From the NCBI GenBank assembly GCA_051891855.1, contig JBJFFP010000081.1:1-25466 (forward strand): a stretch of DNA of 25,466 nt, read 5' to 3'. Made by a program: the position numbers and the translations under genes. Within the stretch, counting starts at the first letter, position 1. Each line of letters opens with the position of its first letter. The DNA comes from SFDP01 sp051891855 (GTDB taxonomy: Bacteria; Bacillota; Clostridia; Lachnospirales; Lachnospiraceae). Below, one piece after another: positions 5,375 to 14,024 of the stretch. The notes beneath the pieces were generated by a model, which was not told the origin of the DNA, ran no database searches, and saw only the letters and a program-made list of their open reading frames with translations.

Positions 5375-7513
5375 TTACTGAAAATGCAAGAAATTTTTTG
5401 TCGGTTTGGCTCTATATTTCAAAATAATTGCAGAGGTTTTGGGAAGGGTAATTTCTATTCTTCCCGCAATCACAAAATACTCCTCTTCCCCATCATCATA
5501 CCCGGTTTCTGTGGTAAGCATCAGCCTTTCCATGATACTCTCCATAGGCACACCCAGATGCCATACTGTGATTTCTCTGCTGATCTCTTCCTCTCTGTTG
5601 TTAATCAGCATCAGACAGCATTCATCCTTTTTCATTCGTCCATAGCCGATAATCCCGGGCTCTGACAGCACAAATTTCAATGCTCCCGTTTTCAATTCCT
5701 CATTACTCTTATGAATATGGATCAAAGCCTTATGATAGGCAATCAGCTCCTTATCCTCTCTGCCCCAGGGATAGGTTCTACGGTTATCCGGGTCGGTAAA
5801 GCCACATAGGCCTGCCTCATCACCATAGTAAATCGTAGGTGCTCCTATCCAGGTCATCTGGAATAATACGGCTTCTCGTAAAACAGCCTTGCTCACGCCC
5901 TCATTGGCAGCCTGGGGACCCAGTGTATTGGTTCTTCCTACCTTATGGTTGGTTCTGGTCAAAAAGCGAGAGTGATCGTGGTTGGAAAGCTCATTCATTG
6001 CCACCATCTGAGAGGGAATGGATAGATGATTTCCGTTATACTGCATGGCCCCCCAGAAGCTTTTGGCATTATTCAGCATATCCGCCCGATAATCATCACT
6101 GTGCTTTTCCATTCCTGTTAAAAACCAGGTAATGGGTTCCATAAAGGCATCGTAATTCATCACCGTATCCCACTGATCTCCCTGCAGCCAGGGGGAAGGA
6201 TCTCCATAGTGCTCTGCCAGAATAATGGCATTCGGGTTTGCACTTTTTACCGTTTTCCTGAAATCCTGCCAAAAACGGTGGTTAAACTCCGGACTGTGTC
6301 CCAAATCCGCAGCCACATCCAAACGCCATCCATCTGCATTATAGGGTGGTGATACCCATTTTCTGGCAATATGAAGAATATAATCATATAGCTGACGGGA
6401 GCTTTCATAATTCAGCTTAGGCAGTGTATCGTGTCCCCACCAGCCGTCATAGCTTCCGTTATAGGGCCACTTATTATCCTCATAAAACTGAAAAAAATCA
6501 TGATAAGGACTTTCCCTATCCACATAGGCGCCTTTCTCATAACCGGCGGCAGCTTCATAAATCCTCTCCCTGTCCAGCCATTTATTAAAAGAACCACAGT
6601 GATTGAACACTCCGTCAATAATCACCTTAATTCCCCGCTTATGTGCCTCTTCCACTACCTGGGCAAACAAGCGGTTGCTGGCTTCTAAATTGGCTCTGTT
6701 GGTCACACGGCTGATATAGAGAGAAGCATCCCTGTTTTCACTCTGATCCTCTCTTAATACCTCCCCTTCCTCATAAACAATCTTACCAATATGGGGATCG
6801 ATATTGTCATAGTCCTGACTGTCATACTTATGGTTAGAGGGGGAAACAAAAAGCGGATTAAAATAGATGGCATCTATTCCCAAATCCTCCAAATAATCCA
6901 GCTTATCCAAAACACCCTGAAGGTCACCACCATAAAAGGTTCTTACATCCATGGAGGCAGGATACTGATACCAGTCCTCTGCTTTAACCGTCTTTTCCCC
7001 GATATAAACATATTCACCGCTCTTTACATCATTCGAGGGATCTCCATTACAAAACCGATCCACATAAATCTGATAGATTACGGCTCCCTTTGCCCACTGC
7101 GGTGTCTTAAAGCCGGGAATAACTACAAATCCAAAATCGGGATTTTCAGTCTTGGCTACCCCTCTCATATCAAAATAACAGGTAAGACGTCCTGTTTTTA
7201 TTTCAAAATAATAGGATATTCTTTCATTATCCAGCTGATATTCTACCTCGTAAAAATCAAATAAATCATCGGAAGAGGCCTTGAGCATCAGCTCCTTCTG
7301 TCCCCTGCAGACAAAAAAAACGTGATCAATATTGTTCTTTGCCGTCCTGAATCTTACTTTAATACCTGAGTAGGGATTGGGTTCACAGGGAATAAGGTAA
7401 TCCTCTGTAGTATCACTGAACAATGCCTGCTTATCCAATAACGGACGCATATCATTAATATATTGCTGCCGCCGTTCCAGCCTGGAAAATCGTTCATAAT
7501 CCATATTTGCCAT
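5375..7513 (-). CDS. GH13 alpha-glucan hydrolase (neopullulanase / maltodextrin glucosidase type)
   Basis: This 712-residue enzyme hydrolyses alpha-glucosidic bonds in maltodextrins or pullulan fragments. The first 130 residues look like an N-terminal beta-sandwich module of the CBM34 kind, which supports the neopullulanase/cyclomaltodextrinase group. The (beta/alpha)8 catalytic domain follows with all four classical motifs: DGVFNH (300-305), GWRLDVA with nucleophile D399, AEHYG with general acid E434, and NHDHSR with D513. A short all-beta C-terminal domain ends the protein. No signal peptide is present, so it acts on imported oligosaccharides. GAGGAA precedes the ATG by about 10 bases and a sigma-A promoter lies at 7592-7620. 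No sugar transporter is adjacent. Exact linkage preference cannot be read from the sequence. Confidence 0.9.
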   Translation of the reverse strand: MANMDYERFSRLERRQQYINDMRPLLDKQALFSDTTEDYLIPCEPNPYSGIKVRFRTAKNNIDHVFFVCRGQKELMLKASSDDLFDFYEVEYQLDNERISYYFEIKTGRLTCYFDMRGVAKTENPDFGFVVIPGFKTPQWAKGAVIYQIYVDRFCNGDPSNDVKSGEYVYIGEKTVKAEDWYQYPASMDVRTFYGGDLQGVLDKLDYLEDLGIDAIYFNPLFVSPSNHKYDSQDYDNIDPHIGKIVYEEGEVLREDQSENRDASLYISRVTNRANLEASNRLFAQVVEEAHKRGIKVIIDGVFNHCGSFNKWLDRERIYEAAAGYEKGAYVDRESPYHDFFQFYEDNKWPYNGSYDGWWGHDTLPKLNYESSRQLYDYILHIARKWVSPPYNADGWRLDVAADLGHSPEFNHRFWQDFRKTVKSANPNAIILAEHYGDPSPWLQGDQWDTVMNYDAFMEPITWFLTGMEKHSDDYRADMLNNAKSFWGAMQYNGNHLSIPSQMVAMNELSNHDHSRFLTRTNHKVGRTNTLGPQAANEGVSKAVLREAVLFQMTWIGAPTIYYGDEAGLCGFTDPDNRRTYPWGREDKELIAYHKALIHIHKSNEELKTGALKFVLSEPGIIGYGRMKKDECCLMLINNREEEISREITVWHLGVPMESIMERLMLTTETGYDDGEEEYFVIAGRIEITLPKTSAIILKYRAKPTKNFLHFQ

Positions 7514-7591
7514 AAATATATTCCTCTTTACTATAAAATCTATTCAAAGAAGGCTTCAACATCTTCTGTCTCTCTGAACCATAATAAATAT

Positions 7592-7620
7592 ATTATAAGA
7601 AATTCAATAATTTGTTGCAA
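7592..7620 (-). promoter_or_regulatory. Sigma-A promoter of the GH13 gene
   Basis: TTGCAA (7615-7620) and a perfect TATAAT (7592-7597) are separated by 17 bases on the minus strand, about 80 bases before the start codon. The strong terminator at 7623-7655 lies just upstream, which makes the GH13 gene a separate unit from ftsH. Confidence 0.75.
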
Positions 7621-7622
7621 GT

Positions 7623-7655
7623 AAAAAGGACAGCAAGGGGATTGCTGTCCTTTTT
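7623..7655. terminator. Bidirectional intrinsic terminator
   Basis: A perfect stem (CAGCAA with TTGCTG, extended by GGAC/GTCC and A/T runs) has a 5-base loop and T-runs on either strand. On the minus strand it ends transcription coming from ftsH and the sporulation block. Confidence 0.9.
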
Positions 7656-7802
7656 AGAGAAGGTATTTCTTTCTTATGGGGTATAGCAAAAAACTATATA
7701 ATGTATTGGGGGGTTACACGATTATAATAGCAGAACCCACCCACTGGGTAAATCCACAAGTTGCACAAACATTATTTTAGCATAGATATATTTTTATCAA
7801 TG
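7656..7802. other. Intergenic space after ftsH without a recognised gene
   Basis: This stretch has no convincing ORF. On the minus strand it holds a loose promoter-like pair (TTGATA, TAAAAT with a short 15-base spacer), then G- and C-rich tracts that can partly pair (GGGTT with AACCC), and it ends at the strong terminator at 7623-7655. It could be a plain 3' untranslated region of ftsH or a small RNA of about 130 bases. I do not recognise a known RNA family. Confidence 0.35.
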
Positions 7803-9611
7803 TTAAACAAATAACGCTTCAAACTCTTCTCTTGTAATCTTTTCTTTCTTCAAAAGAAGCTCAGCACAGCTGTCCAAAACATACTTATGCTCAAGAATAA
7901 TCTTCTTGGCATCAGCATAGCATTTATCAATAATCAGCTTAACTTCCTTATCGATTTCCCCTGTCATAAACTCACTGTATGCCCGTGTATGTGCTAAATC
8001 TCTTCCGATAAAGACCTCTTCATCATCGCTGTCATAATTGATCATACCGATACTGGCGGACATACCGTAACGGGTCACCATTCGCCTTGCCATTTTGGTT
8101 GCCTGCTTAATGTCATTGGAAGCCCCTGTTGTTACATCATCAAAAATAATCTCTTCGGCAATCCGCCCACCAAAAGAAACCATAATATTCTGCAGCATTT
8201 TTCCTTTGGTCATAAACATTTCATCCCGCTCAGGAAGAGGCATAGTATAGCCTGCTGCCCCTATCCCTGTGGGAATAATGGAAACGGTATATACCGGCCC
8301 CACGTCAGGAAGCACATGAAAAAGAATGGCATGACCGGCTTCATGATATGCAGTAATTTTCTTTTCCTTATCGGAAATAATCCGGCTCTTCTTTTCTGTA
8401 CCGATACCAACCTTAATAAAGGACTTCTTAATATCCTCCTGGATTACATATGCACGGTCATCCTTTGCCGCCAAAATAGCTGCCTCATTCAATAGATTCT
8501 CCAAATCTGCCCCGGTAAATCCGGCTGTAGTACGGGCAATCTGCTCCAGGTTCACATCTTCGCCCAAAGGCTTGTTTTTTGCATGAACCTTCAGAATGTC
8601 CTCACGGCCTCCTACATCGGGAATCCCCACAGCTACCTTACGGTCAAAACGTCCGGGTCTCAAAATTGCCGGATCCAATATGTCCACACGGTTGGTGGCT
8701 GCCATCACAATAATTCCTTCATTTACGCCAAAGCCATCCATCTCCACCAGCAGCTGGTTAAGGGTCTGCTCACGCTCATCATGACCGCCTCCCATACCGG
8801 TTCCACGCCGTCTTGCCACCGCATCGATCTCATCAATAAAAACGATACAGGGGGAATTTTTCTTGGCATCCTCAAATAAATCTCTGACACGGGATGCACC
8901 CACACCTACAAACATTTCCACAAAATCCGAACCGGAAATACTAAAGAAGGGTACGCCTGCCTCCCCTGCCACAGCCTTGGCCAAAAGGGTCTTACCCGTT
9001 CCGGGAGGTCCCTCCAGAAGTACACCCTTGGGAATCCTTGCTCCTACCTTAGTAAACTTGGAAGGCTCCTTTAAAAACTCAACAATTTCTTCCAGTTCTT
9101 CCTTTTCTTCCTTCAATCCTGCAACCTGCCCAAAATTAATCTTACCTTCACCATTCGTCATTCTGGCACGGCTCTTTCCAAAATTCATCATTTTGGCATT
9201 TGTACCCCCGCCGCCGTTTTGAATATTGATCAGATAGATCAGGAACAAACCTACACCCACTGCCAGTAAGAGAGGTATTCCATAGGCTGAGAGCCAGCTC
9301 TCCCTGGGAATATCCCTTACTATGGGATCCAGATTATATTCTCTGAGAAGCTGCTGAATCTCTTCCGTATCCGTCACATAAAGTGTTTTGTGCTCTCCAC
9401 CCTTAAGTAAAATTCTGACAGAACCGGTAGGGGCTTCCTCATTAGGCTGAACCGCAGCCGATACTACATTCCCATTTTCCAGGTCCTGAACCAGAGCTCC
9501 TCTGGTATAGCTTTCGTCCGTTGTTCTCAGCCCCTGTGTAAACATCATAAAAAAGACGATAAGCAAAATTAAAATAAAAGTAAGGTTAAAACCTTTGTTA
9601 TTCTTTGCCAC
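7803..9611 (-). CDS. ftsH: ATP-dependent zinc metalloprotease FtsH
   Basis: FtsH is a membrane-anchored hexameric AAA+ protease that degrades misfolded membrane proteins and regulators. Two membrane segments (about 9-25 and 111-129) flank an extracytoplasmic domain. The AAA domain has Walker A GPPGTGKT (201-208), Walker B IVFIDEID (256-263) and the second region of homology ending RPGRFDR. The zinc site HEAGH (423-427) is intact. At 602 residues it is near the usual size but with a short C-terminal tail. The start is GTG at 9611, supported by AGGAGG. It follows hpt by 14 bases, the order seen in Bacillus (tilS-hprT-ftsH), and is the last gene before the terminator at 7623-7655. Confidence 0.97.
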   Translation of the reverse strand: MAKNNKGFNLTFILILLIVFFMMFTQGLRTTDESYTRGALVQDLENGNVVSAAVQPNEEAPTGSVRILLKGGEHKTLYVTDTEEIQQLLREYNLDPIVRDIPRESWLSAYGIPLLLAVGVGLFLIYLINIQNGGGGTNAKMMNFGKSRARMTNGEGKINFGQVAGLKEEKEELEEIVEFLKEPSKFTKVGARIPKGVLLEGPPGTGKTLLAKAVAGEAGVPFFSISGSDFVEMFVGVGASRVRDLFEDAKKNSPCIVFIDEIDAVARRRGTGMGGGHDEREQTLNQLLVEMDGFGVNEGIIVMAATNRVDILDPAILRPGRFDRKVAVGIPDVGGREDILKVHAKNKPLGEDVNLEQIARTTAGFTGADLENLLNEAAILAAKDDRAYVIQEDIKKSFIKVGIGTEKKSRIISDKEKKITAYHEAGHAILFHVLPDVGPVYTVSIIPTGIGAAGYTMPLPERDEMFMTKGKMLQNIMVSFGGRIAEEIIFDDVTTGASNDIKQATKMARRMVTRYGMSASIGMINYDSDDEEVFIGRDLAHTRAYSEFMTGEIDKEVKLIIDKCYADAKKIILEHKYVLDSCAELLLKKEKITREEFEALFV

Positions 9612-9625
9612 GAATTTCCTCCTGC

Positions 9626-11602
9626 CTATTCCTCATCCAGCTCTACTACACCGATATAAGGAAGATTTCTATATTTCTGTGCATAATCAAGCCCATAGCC
9701 CACAACAAATTCATCCGGAATCTGAAATCCGGTATAATCCACATTGACATCAACCACTCTGCGGTCAGGTTTATCCAACAATGTACAAAGACGAAGACTG
9801 TTGGGTTTTCTGTCTTTTAACATTTCCAGAAGATAATTCAGGGTACGCCCGGAATCTACAATATCCTCTACCACCAAAACATCCTCTCCCGTAATGGACT
9901 CATCCAAATCCTTTATAATCTTAATAATCCCGCTGGATTCGGTTTTGCTGCCATAACTGGAAATTGCCATAAAGTCCATGGAAACAGGTACGGAAATCCT
10001 CTTGGCAAGCTCGCACATAAAGAATACTCCACCCTTTAACACACAGATTAAATGAATCTTTTTACCCGCATAATCCCGGCTGATTTCTTCGCCCATGGCA
10101 TTGATTCGTTTATCTACTTCCTCCTCTGTTAACATTACACGTATTTTTTCTGCCATACCTTCCTCCTTCTGCTGCTTTAACACCTTCATCTGCACACAAG
10201 TTGTCGTATACTCATCTGTTTTGTAATATGCACTGATGCGATAGCCGGGTATCCACAAAATATGGCTCCCATCAGCAATGACAGGAAGCCTATCCCGCAA
10301 AGGAGCAGGAATCTTTTCCTGAATCATATACTCCTTCAGTGATTTTTTCTGTCCGGCTTCGTTTATGGTCAAAAAATCTCCCTGCCTTCTGAAGCGCAGA
10401 GTAAGACAGTTATTTATTTTATCATAATCCAGATATTTCGTATACTGATTTTCTTTTATTCTGTCAATTTTTTCCTTTTTGATTAGGGAAAACTCAAAAA
10501 AGCTTTCGTCATTCAGTGAATATGTCCCCGGAATCTGCACACTGATTTCCGGAGATTGACAGAAAATCTCCCCCGGATTTCCTTTTCTCTGCAGCCTTAA
10601 GGTTCCATATTCCTTGCTCGCTATAATCCCCCCTGGGAGATATTGCTGCTTATATCCGTTTTTTTGCATCAGTTTAAGCAGTGCCTCTATGTGTACCCGG
10701 CCAATATTTCTTCTTGTTCCACCCGCCAGCTGAAGAGCCGACAGAATAACCTGCTTTTGCAGATAAGAAGAAAGCTGTTGAAGATCCTCCAAACGAAGGA
10801 TAACTCCTTTTTCTCCCTCATCCCTCAGGCAGAGTGAGGATGCCTTACAGATTTCCTCCTTCAGATAATCCGTTAATTCGGCCATTTCCCGGGCAGTTGC
10901 CCCGATATGCTCTGTGGCTCCATTTACGATTTCGTTTTCCACATAGGGTAAAATTCGTTTTCGGATTTTATTTCTGGTATAAGTATCCTCTTCATTTGTT
11001 GGGTCTATACACCAGGAAATCCTGTTTTGTCTTAAGTAAGCTTCAATCTCCTCTCTCCTAAGAATCAGAAGCGGGCGAATAATTCCTTCACGAACAGGTC
11101 TTATTCCGGTAAGTCCCCATACTCCTGTTCCCCGAAAAAGATTAAACAGAAGGGTTTCTGCACTGTCCTGAAGATGGTGGGCAACCGCAATCTTTCCCTC
11201 TCCCGGGACTGTGCCGGCTGCATCCTCACAGGGCAGCTTCTCCTTCGGCTTCCATTGCTTTAGTACCTCCCGAAAAGCCTCATAGCGTACCTGGCGTCCC
11301 GCTTCCTCACAGGACAGCTTCCTTTCTGCGGCAATTTGAGGTACATTTCTTTCATATAGAAAAAAGGGAAGCTGATGTTTCTCACAAAGCTTTTCTACAT
11401 AGGCCGCATCCTGTGCCGCCTCTTTTCGGATTCCATGGTTAACATGAACCACTGCCAGATGGAAGGGTATCCTTTTTTGATATTCCAGCAGTAAAAACAG
11501 CAGGCATACCGAGTCTGCTCCCCCTGAAACACCTGCTGCCACCCGATCACCGGGTTCAATCATATTCTGTTCTTCCATAAAACCTAATACTTTCTCCATC
11601 AT
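9626..11602 (-). CDS. tilS-hpt: Fused tRNA(Ile)-lysidine synthase / hypoxanthine phosphoribosyltransferase
   Basis: One frame encodes two enzymes that are separate genes in Bacillus. The first roughly 480 residues are TilS, which turns C34 of tRNA-Ile(CAT) into lysidine; its PP-loop SGGADS lies at 26-31, followed by the central and C-terminal TilS domains. The last 176 residues are a complete Hpt, which salvages hypoxanthine and guanine; the PRPP loop is VVEDIVDSGRT. The joint is KVLKQQKEEG-MAEKIRV with no stop. At the joint, GGAGGAAGGT precedes an in-frame ATG (10156), so Hpt may also be made alone. I start at the ATG at 11602, where TilS homology begins; it lacks a clear ribosome site. A TTG at 11638 with GGGGGA before it would add 12 residues. 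Confidence 0.9.
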   Translation of the reverse strand: MMEKVLGFMEEQNMIEPGDRVAAGVSGGADSVCLLFLLLEYQKRIPFHLAVVHVNHGIRKEAAQDAAYVEKLCEKHQLPFFLYERNVPQIAAERKLSCEEAGRQVRYEAFREVLKQWKPKEKLPCEDAAGTVPGEGKIAVAHHLQDSAETLLFNLFRGTGVWGLTGIRPVREGIIRPLLILRREEIEAYLRQNRISWCIDPTNEEDTYTRNKIRKRILPYVENEIVNGATEHIGATAREMAELTDYLKEEICKASSLCLRDEGEKGVILRLEDLQQLSSYLQKQVILSALQLAGGTRRNIGRVHIEALLKLMQKNGYKQQYLPGGIIASKEYGTLRLQRKGNPGEIFCQSPEISVQIPGTYSLNDESFFEFSLIKKEKIDRIKENQYTKYLDYDKINNCLTLRFRRQGDFLTINEAGQKKSLKEYMIQEKIPAPLRDRLPVIADGSHILWIPGYRISAYYKTDEYTTTCVQMKVLKQQKEEGMAEKIRVMLTEEEVDKRINAMGEEISRDYAGKKIHLICVLKGGVFFMCELAKRISVPVSMDFMAISSYGSKTESSGIIKIIKDLDESITGEDVLVVEDIVDSGRTLNYLLEMLKDRKPNSLRLCTLLDKPDRRVVDVNVDYTGFQIPDEFVVGYGLDYAQKYRNLPYIGVVELDEE

Positions 11603-11653
11603 GTGAGCATCGTACCATAGAAACCCCTGAAAAATCAATCATTCCCCCATTTT

Positions 11654-12859
11654 TTATTCCATTTCCTCATTTTCCCATACTCCGATGACCAAAACAGTCA
11701 TATCGTCTTTAATTTTTCCTTTTGCCGTTCCAATAACATATTTCATCAAATAGCCTGCCATCTCTGTGGGTCTGCGGTAGGGAATCTCTGCCACCAGCTG
11801 CTTTAAAAATGCTTTTCCCTCTTCACTATCAAAGCTATCGGTGACTCCATCGCTGAGTAAAAAGATATAATCCCCCGGCATGAGGCTCCGTCTGCATCTT
11901 ATAGGCTGTAGCTGGGAAAATACCCCCAGAGGAAGACTTTGGGAGGTGATTTCCTCCACATAGCCGTCTCTTCGGATTAAAGAAGAGGCCGAGCCGATTT
12001 TCATTAAATCCACTTCCCCCGTATGCAGATTAATTTTACATAAATCCATAGTGGACATATTTTTATTTTCTCCGCTGACGATCAGGGCATCGTTAATCAG
12101 CTTTACAGCCAACTCCTGGGAAAAACCGGATTGCAGCAAGCGCTCCGTCATATTCAATATCAATGTGCTGTCGGCACAGGCCTTTTCTCCCGAGCCCATT
12201 CCATCTGAGAGTAAAGCAAAAAAATCTCCTTCTGCAGTTTCAAAGAAGGAATGATTATCTCCCGACATTTTTTCCTTTTCCTTTACTGCTTTGGCAAAGC
12301 CGGTCAGTACCGTAAAACGGCTTTCTTCCTGGAAATACATGGTCTGTGTTTCTCTGGTGACAAAAAAAGGCGGTCTCTCAGTGGGAATCAGCCTGCTTTC
12401 CAGAAGTACGGAAAGAAAGCCTGCCACCTCCTCAGCGGAGCACACCACTCCCTTTTTTCGATTGGAGGCAAGATGAAGACTGACTGCCGCCTCCCGCCTT
12501 CCGTTTTCCTTTTCCAGAAGATAAAAATCATCCAGAGCCAGGCCTTCTAAAAGAAGCAGTCTGCTTATCTGCTTTTCCTTCTTTTTTCCCAAGCGAATAA
12601 TCCGAACCGACTCACGGCTGGTTCGTTTAAGAACCTTAGCCATTTCCGTCAGCTGCCCTGAAAACAGCTGACGATTTTCCTCCAGCTGTTTTTCAAAAAG
12701 AAGAGTCTGACGGTTCTTTTCCTCTGTTTTATCTCCTGTATCCATTAAAAAAGCCATGGCCAGACTGTTTAAAGACCCTGCACAGTCCTCCAGCTTCTTC
12801 TTCTCATATTCCAGCAGATAAAAAGCCTCTCTGCCCCGCTCATCTAATTTATGCCTCAT
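11654..12859 (-). CDS. spoIIE: SpoIIE-type PP2C phosphatase lacking the membrane domain
   Basis: SpoIIE dephosphorylates SpoIIAA to activate sigma-F in the forespore. Its C-terminal PP2C domain is complete here: SDGMGSG (218-224), LLSDGVTD (335-341) and DDMT (385-388) supply the metal-binding aspartates. The protein has only 401 residues against about 800 in Bacillus. The ten membrane segments are absent. It starts inside the central region (LNSLAMAF) and lacks the cysteine-rich part of that region. Only 124 bases separate it from divIC, so the missing part is not nearby. The position between divIC and tilS matches Bacillus spoIIE, and the promoter at 12897-12931 has Spo0A features. A soluble homologue with another full-length SpoIIE elsewhere is the alternative. 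Confidence 0.87.
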   Translation of the reverse strand: MRHKLDERGREAFYLLEYEKKKLEDCAGSLNSLAMAFLMDTGDKTEEKNRQTLLFEKQLEENRQLFSGQLTEMAKVLKRTSRESVRIIRLGKKKEKQISRLLLLEGLALDDFYLLEKENGRREAAVSLHLASNRKKGVVCSAEEVAGFLSVLLESRLIPTERPPFFVTRETQTMYFQEESRFTVLTGFAKAVKEKEKMSGDNHSFFETAEGDFFALLSDGMGSGEKACADSTLILNMTERLLQSGFSQELAVKLINDALIVSGENKNMSTMDLCKINLHTGEVDLMKIGSASSLIRRDGYVEEITSQSLPLGVFSQLQPIRCRRSLMPGDYIFLLSDGVTDSFDSEEGKAFLKQLVAEIPYRRPTEMAGYLMKYVIGTAKGKIKDDMTVLVIGVWENEEME

Positions 12860-12896
12860 ATCCTAACCTCCATTCCCTCTCCCCTCTTTTGTCTTA

Positions 12897-12931
12897 ATTG
12901 TACCCTACTTTCTCTGCACCTTTTGTCAAAT
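12897..12931 (-). promoter_or_regulatory. Spo0A-type promoter of spoIIE (0A box, 21-bp spacer)
   Basis: On the minus strand TTGACA (12924-12929) and TACAAT (12897-12902) are separated by 21 bases, too long for an ordinary sigma-A promoter. Bacillus spoIIE and spoIIG promoters, activated by Spo0A~P, have this same feature. On the plus strand 12921-12931 reads TTTTGTCAAAT, a close match to the 0A box, and it covers the -35. Confidence 0.75.
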
Positions 12932-12945
12932 CAGGGAGTCCCCGG

Positions 12946-12985
12946 CAAAAAAAGAAAAAGTCAATCCCCGGTAAGGATTGACTTT
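12946..12985 (-). terminator. Intrinsic terminator after divIC
   Basis: Arms 12957-12967 and 12975-12985 form a perfect 11-bp stem with a 7-base loop. On the minus strand a T-rich tail (TTTTTCTTTTTTT) follows. The stem starts within the divIC stop codon. It separates the yabPQ-divIC transcript from spoIIE. Confidence 0.85.
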
Positions 12986-13292
12986 ATTCCTCTGTTTTAA
13001 TCAAAATTTCATCTTCATATACCAAACCCAGCTTTTCTCTTGCCGTTTCTTCTATGTACTTCTTAGTTTTGGTATACTTTTTAAATTCTTCAATTTCTTC
13101 GCTGCGTGCCTTTTCTTCCTCCAGCTGCTGCATCAGGCTTTCTTCTTTTTGCTGATAAAAAGCTAATTTTTCTTCCAGCTGTCTGCGGCTTGTGAAAACC
13201 ACCAGCATTAGGAGAAGCAGTACCGTCAGCACCAGTGCCATGCCTACCCGATTCTGCCTTTTTTTCCGAACCCGAATCCTTCGCTTTGCCAT
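12984..13292 (-). CDS. divIC: Septum formation initiator DivIC/FtsB family
   Basis: This 102-residue bitopic protein has a basic N-terminus, one membrane segment (about 17-35) and an extracytoplasmic coiled coil (about 37-78). A conserved tail EETAREKLGLV follows, typical of DivIC/FtsB. With DivIB and FtsL it forms the division complex that activates septal wall synthesis. AAGGAG precedes the ATG. Its place between yabQ and spoIIE matches Bacillus. The first two thirds of the gene are overlapped in another frame by the extended yabQ frame. Confidence 0.92.
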   Translation of the reverse strand: MAKRRIRVRKKRQNRVGMALVLTVLLLLMLVVFTSRRQLEEKLAFYQQKEESLMQQLEEEKARSEEIEEFKKYTKTKKYIEETAREKLGLVYEDEILIKTEE

Positions 13293-13689
13293 ATTTACTC
13301 CTTAAATATTGGGAATACTTCCTTTGTTTACATAATATTATTTTAAAGAATTTTCCTATTCTAGTCAACCCTCTTTTCAGAAGTCCTGTTACCAATTTGG
13401 CCCATTTCATCAGCCATTTCCCTATACAAATGCTGTAAATAAGCATTCCCAGAGACAAGCCCAGAATAGAAAAACCTCTGCTGATTCCATTATTTTGTTC
13501 AAACTGCAGCTGAAATATTACCACAGTGCAGCCCAGCCAAAAAATCAAATCCTCCAGAGAAACCACAGCCGCATGGTGGGGTACCAGCAGGCGGATAATC
13601 CGAAGAAGATCATAAGCAAGGGTAATCTCCATTCCCAGCCGGATGGTCAACAGCAGGAATGTCCACTCCCATTGAATATTGCCCGCCAC
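13090..13689 (-). CDS. yabQ: Spore cortex biosynthesis protein YabQ, with an extended C-terminus
   Basis: YabQ is a membrane protein needed for spore cortex formation. The first 130 residues fit the family: about three to four hydrophobic segments and the motifs YDLLRI, LEDLIFW and FEQNNGISRGFSILG. From about residue 133 the frame runs on for 67 polar, basic, low-complexity residues inside divIC, overlapping it by 203 bases. Other YabQ proteins I know of end near the divIC start, so this tail is either a lost stop codon or a sequence error. The start is GTG at 13689, three bases after the yabP stop, without a clear ribosome site, which suggests translational coupling. Confidence 0.82.
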   Translation of the reverse strand: MAGNIQWEWTFLLLTIRLGMEITLAYDLLRIIRLLVPHHAAVVSLEDLIFWLGCTVVIFQLQFEQNNGISRGFSILGLSLGMLIYSICIGKWLMKWAKLVTGLLKRGLTRIGKFFKIILCKQRKYSQYLRSKYGKAKDSGSEKKAESGRHGTGADGTASPNAGGFHKPQTAGRKISFLSAKRRKPDAAAGGRKGTQRRN

Positions 13690-13692
13690 CGC

Positions 13693-13983
13693 TTATTTAA
13701 ACATTCTGCGCAGCAGAGATTCTCCCCTGGCAGCTATTGTGGTATGTTCGGAATAGGTTAGGCTGTCGATTCTTCCCTCCAAGTCTACCTCCCCTTTTTC
13801 CAGGGTAAGGCGTTTAACATGGAGATCGCTGCCCTTGATCATCAATATTCCCAGTTCTGTCTCCAGAAGTATCTCACTCAGGTCAAAGGAAATAGCATCG
13901 ATAACTCCGGTCAGATTACAGGTTTTTCTTCCTGCCATCGTCAATTTATGCTGTCCCTTTCCCCCACTTATCAAATCTTCCAT
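13693..13983 (-). CDS. yabP: Sporulation protein YabP
   Basis: This 96-residue YabP-family protein is a small beta-rich soluble protein of the mother cell, needed for normal cortex in Bacillus. Recognisable parts are the N-terminal HKLTMAGRKTCNLTGV, the middle SFDLSEILLETELGILMIKG and the end GRIDSLTYS. GAGAGGA lies before the ATG. It forms a pair with yabQ and has a candidate sigma-E promoter at 14025-14053. Its exact biochemical role is unknown. Confidence 0.92.
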   Translation of the reverse strand: MEDLISGGKGQHKLTMAGRKTCNLTGVIDAISFDLSEILLETELGILMIKGSDLHVKRLTLEKGEVDLEGRIDSLTYSEHTTIAARGESLLRRMFK

Positions 13984-14024
13984 GTTGTCCTCTCATTCTT
14001 CTTTACTCCTGTCAGGTCTTTACC

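Noticed and set aside
8863..9222. Plus-strand open frame rich in Pro and Ser opposite ftsH
   Set aside because: It mirrors the AAA domain coding sequence of ftsH and has no independent support.
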